In this document: positions 5,795 to 6,657 of the stretch, piece after piece | How positions within the stretch are numbered: the first letter of the stretch is position 1 | Layout of the letters: the number at the start of each line of letters is the position of its first letter | Source: Alistipes sp. | Lineage (GTDB): Bacteria; Bacteroidota; Bacteroidia; Bacteroidales; Rikenellaceae | Length of the DNA: 6,657 nt | Reading direction: 5' to 3' | Assembly: GCA_017561105.1 (NCBI GenBank) | Contig: JAFZDR010000034.1 | Location: 1 to 6,657 of the forward strand | Program-made: the position numbers and the translations under genes | The notes under the pieces: generated by a model | Told to the model about the DNA's origin: nothing | The model's database searches: none | What the model saw: only the letters and a program-made list of their open reading frames with translations

Positions 5795-6493
5795 TTACAA
5801 AGTATTGTTGTTATCAGCAAAGAATTTCCACAAGTTATCATCGGTTGGGACGGGCGCCAAAATCTCAACCAACTCCTTACGCACAGGGTGCATAAACGCG
5901 AGCGAGCGCGAGTGAAGGCAGATACCGCCATTCGGGTTTGAGCGCTTAGCACCATACTTCAAGTCGCCCTTTATCGGACAGCCTATTTTTGAGAGCTGGC
6001 AACGAATTTGGTGGTGACGGCCGGTCAGAAGCTCGACATCGAGCAGAGTATAACGGTCACTGCAACCTATCATCTCGTAGTTCAACTTCGCCTCCTTGGC
6101 ATCCTTATGCGGAGCGTTGTAGGCATGTGAGCGATTAGTCTTACCATCACGCAAGATGTAGTGGCGAAGGCTACCCTGCTCTGCTGCAGGTCGAGCCTCA
6201 ACAACAGCCCAATAGTGTTTCTTTATCTCGCCCTTGCGAATCATCTCGTTAAGGCGCACCAAAGCCTTCGAGGTCTTGGCAAACAATACAGCACCACTTA
6301 CGGGGCGATCGATACGGTGCACCACACCGAGGAATACATCGCCCGGCTTATGGTCGCGCACCTTCAAAAAGGCCTTCAAATAGTTCTCGAGCGCGTCATC
6401 GCTCGTCTTATCGGGTTGTACAAGATCGCCTACTCGCTTATTCACAACAAGCAAGTGGTTGTCCTCATACAAAATATCGTTTGGATTAAACAT
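5795..6493 (-). CDS. RluA-family pseudouridine synthase without S4 domain
   Basis: A 232-residue cytoplasmic enzyme predicted to isomerise specific uridines in rRNA or tRNA to pseudouridine. The catalytic motif is G-VVHRID-RPVSG (residues 56-67), with D62 as the catalytic aspartate in the HRLD-type motif. TGRHHQIR at 157-164 is the second family signature, and LNYEMI / YTLLDVELL at 137-156 forms the expected strand before it. The protein starts straight into the catalytic domain (ILYEDNHLLVVNK at 7-19), so it lacks the N-terminal S4 RNA-binding domain of RluC and RluD. It is shorter than those and comparable to RluA-type proteins. The target site cannot be assigned from sequence. It begins 39 bp after the stop of the four-helix-bundle gene fragment and is separated from dtd by the 182-bp spacer. 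The ATG at 6493 fits the family N-terminus; no Shine-Dalgarno sequence is visible. Confidence 0.93.
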   Translation of the reverse strand: MFNPNDILYEDNHLLVVNKRVGDLVQPDKTSDDALENYLKAFLKVRDHKPGDVFLGVVHRIDRPVSGAVLFAKTSKALVRLNEMIRKGEIKKHYWAVVEARPAAEQGSLRHYILRDGKTNRSHAYNAPHKDAKEAKLNYEMIGCSDRYTLLDVELLTGRHHQIRCQLSKIGCPIKGDLKYGAKRSNPNGGICLHSRSLAFMHPVRKELVEILAPVPTDDNLWKFFADNNNTL

Positions 6494-6500
6494 ATTTTTT

Positions 6501-6528
6501 AGTTAGTAGTTAGTAATTAGTAGAGAGT
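6501..6528. repeat. Degenerate 7-bp tandem repeat, AGTTAGT type
   Basis: Four 7-bp units occur in tandem on the plus strand: AGTTAGT (6501), AGTTAGT (6508), AATTAGT (6515) and AGAGAGT (6522). The repeat fills most of the 39-bp gap between the four-helix-bundle gene fragment and the pseudouridine synthase start. It is a different sequence from the heptamer repeat upstream of dtd but has the same period. Confidence 0.65.
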
Positions 6529-6532
6529 AGTT

Positions 6533-6657
6533 TTATTCTTTTTGACTTTGGAGAGTCTTTGTTGAAGCCACAATTAGTCGCATTAACTCTTGACAATCAG
6601 CATAAACAACAGCAAATTCTCTCTTATCTATAAATCCGCTTTCGTATAACAATTCTA
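6533..6657 (-). CDS. Four-helix-bundle (IVP-type) protein, C-terminal fragment cut by window edge
   Basis: Reading the minus strand from 6655 gives 40 residues and a TAA stop at 6535-6533; the frame is open to the right edge, so the upstream part lies outside the window. The residues begin ELLYESGFID, continue KREFAVVYADCQELMRLI, and end in VASTKTLQSQKE. This pattern is what I recall for the last helices of the four-helix-bundle family related to proteins encoded by 23S rRNA intervening sequences (IVP, often PF05635 / TIGR02436). Such small proteins are common stand-alone genes in Bacteroidetes and their role is not established. Base composition is more AT-rich than in the neighbouring genes, which fits separate ancestry. 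The fragment is short, so the identification rests on recognised pattern and not on a complete domain. Confidence 0.68.
   Translation of the reverse strand, partial: ELLYESGFIDKREFAVVYADCQELMRLIVASTKTLQSQKE

Noticed and set aside
5621..6528. CRISPR-like array
   Set aside because: The repeats are 7 bp with no spacers and occur in two unrelated sequences; no cas genes are present.

Overview
The window looks like a chromosomal segment of a member of the Bacteroidales, possibly Alistipes/Rikenellaceae-like, although the genus is a guess. Four things point this way: the start codons mostly lack Shine-Dalgarno sequences, there is a match to the Bacteroidetes -33 TTTG / -7 TAnnTTTG promoter, short heptanucleotide repeats sit between genes, and a fragment of a four-helix-bundle (IVP-type) protein gene is present. 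Every gene I can support is on the minus strand, so transcription runs from the right edge to the left edge.

Right part, in transcription order: the 3' end of a four-helix-bundle protein gene (6533-6657); a short spacer made of a degenerate 7-bp repeat; an S4-less RluA-family pseudouridine synthase (5795-6493); and a 182-bp spacer. The spacer holds an imperfect palindromic element (5690-5774), a good promoter candidate (5640-5672) and a second 7-bp repeat (5621-5648). Then comes dtd, the D-aminoacyl-tRNA deacylase (5160-5612).

The rest (1-5138) is a tightly packed tandem array of seven paralogous exported proteins of the S1/P1 nuclease / zinc-phospholipase C fold. Six are complete and the seventh is cut by the left edge. 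They follow dtd with gaps of 21, 6, 12, 21, 13, 8 and 41 bp, so dtd plus the array reads as one operon. Each has a cleavable signal peptide and no lipobox, so the products should be soluble in the periplasm or secreted. In most copies the predicted cut (AMA, AYA or ASA before W) leaves the tryptophan whose free amino group binds zinc in P1 nuclease.

The most interesting point is that the copies are of two kinds. Four complete copies (285-1091, 1914-2708, 3507-4319, 4326-5138) keep all nine residues matching the trinuclear zinc site of P1, and the partial copy keeps the four that are visible. The other two (1100-1900 and 2730-3494) have lost most of the zinc ligands but keep open frames, signal peptides and the C-terminal family motif, and they share the same derived residues and a GKSVTT block. 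They look like an old, maintained pseudoenzyme lineage interleaved with the presumed active enzymes (active, active, degenerate, active, degenerate, active, active). A plausible but untested reading is a periplasmic nucleic-acid (or phosphoester) degrading set in which the degenerate members bind, partner or regulate.
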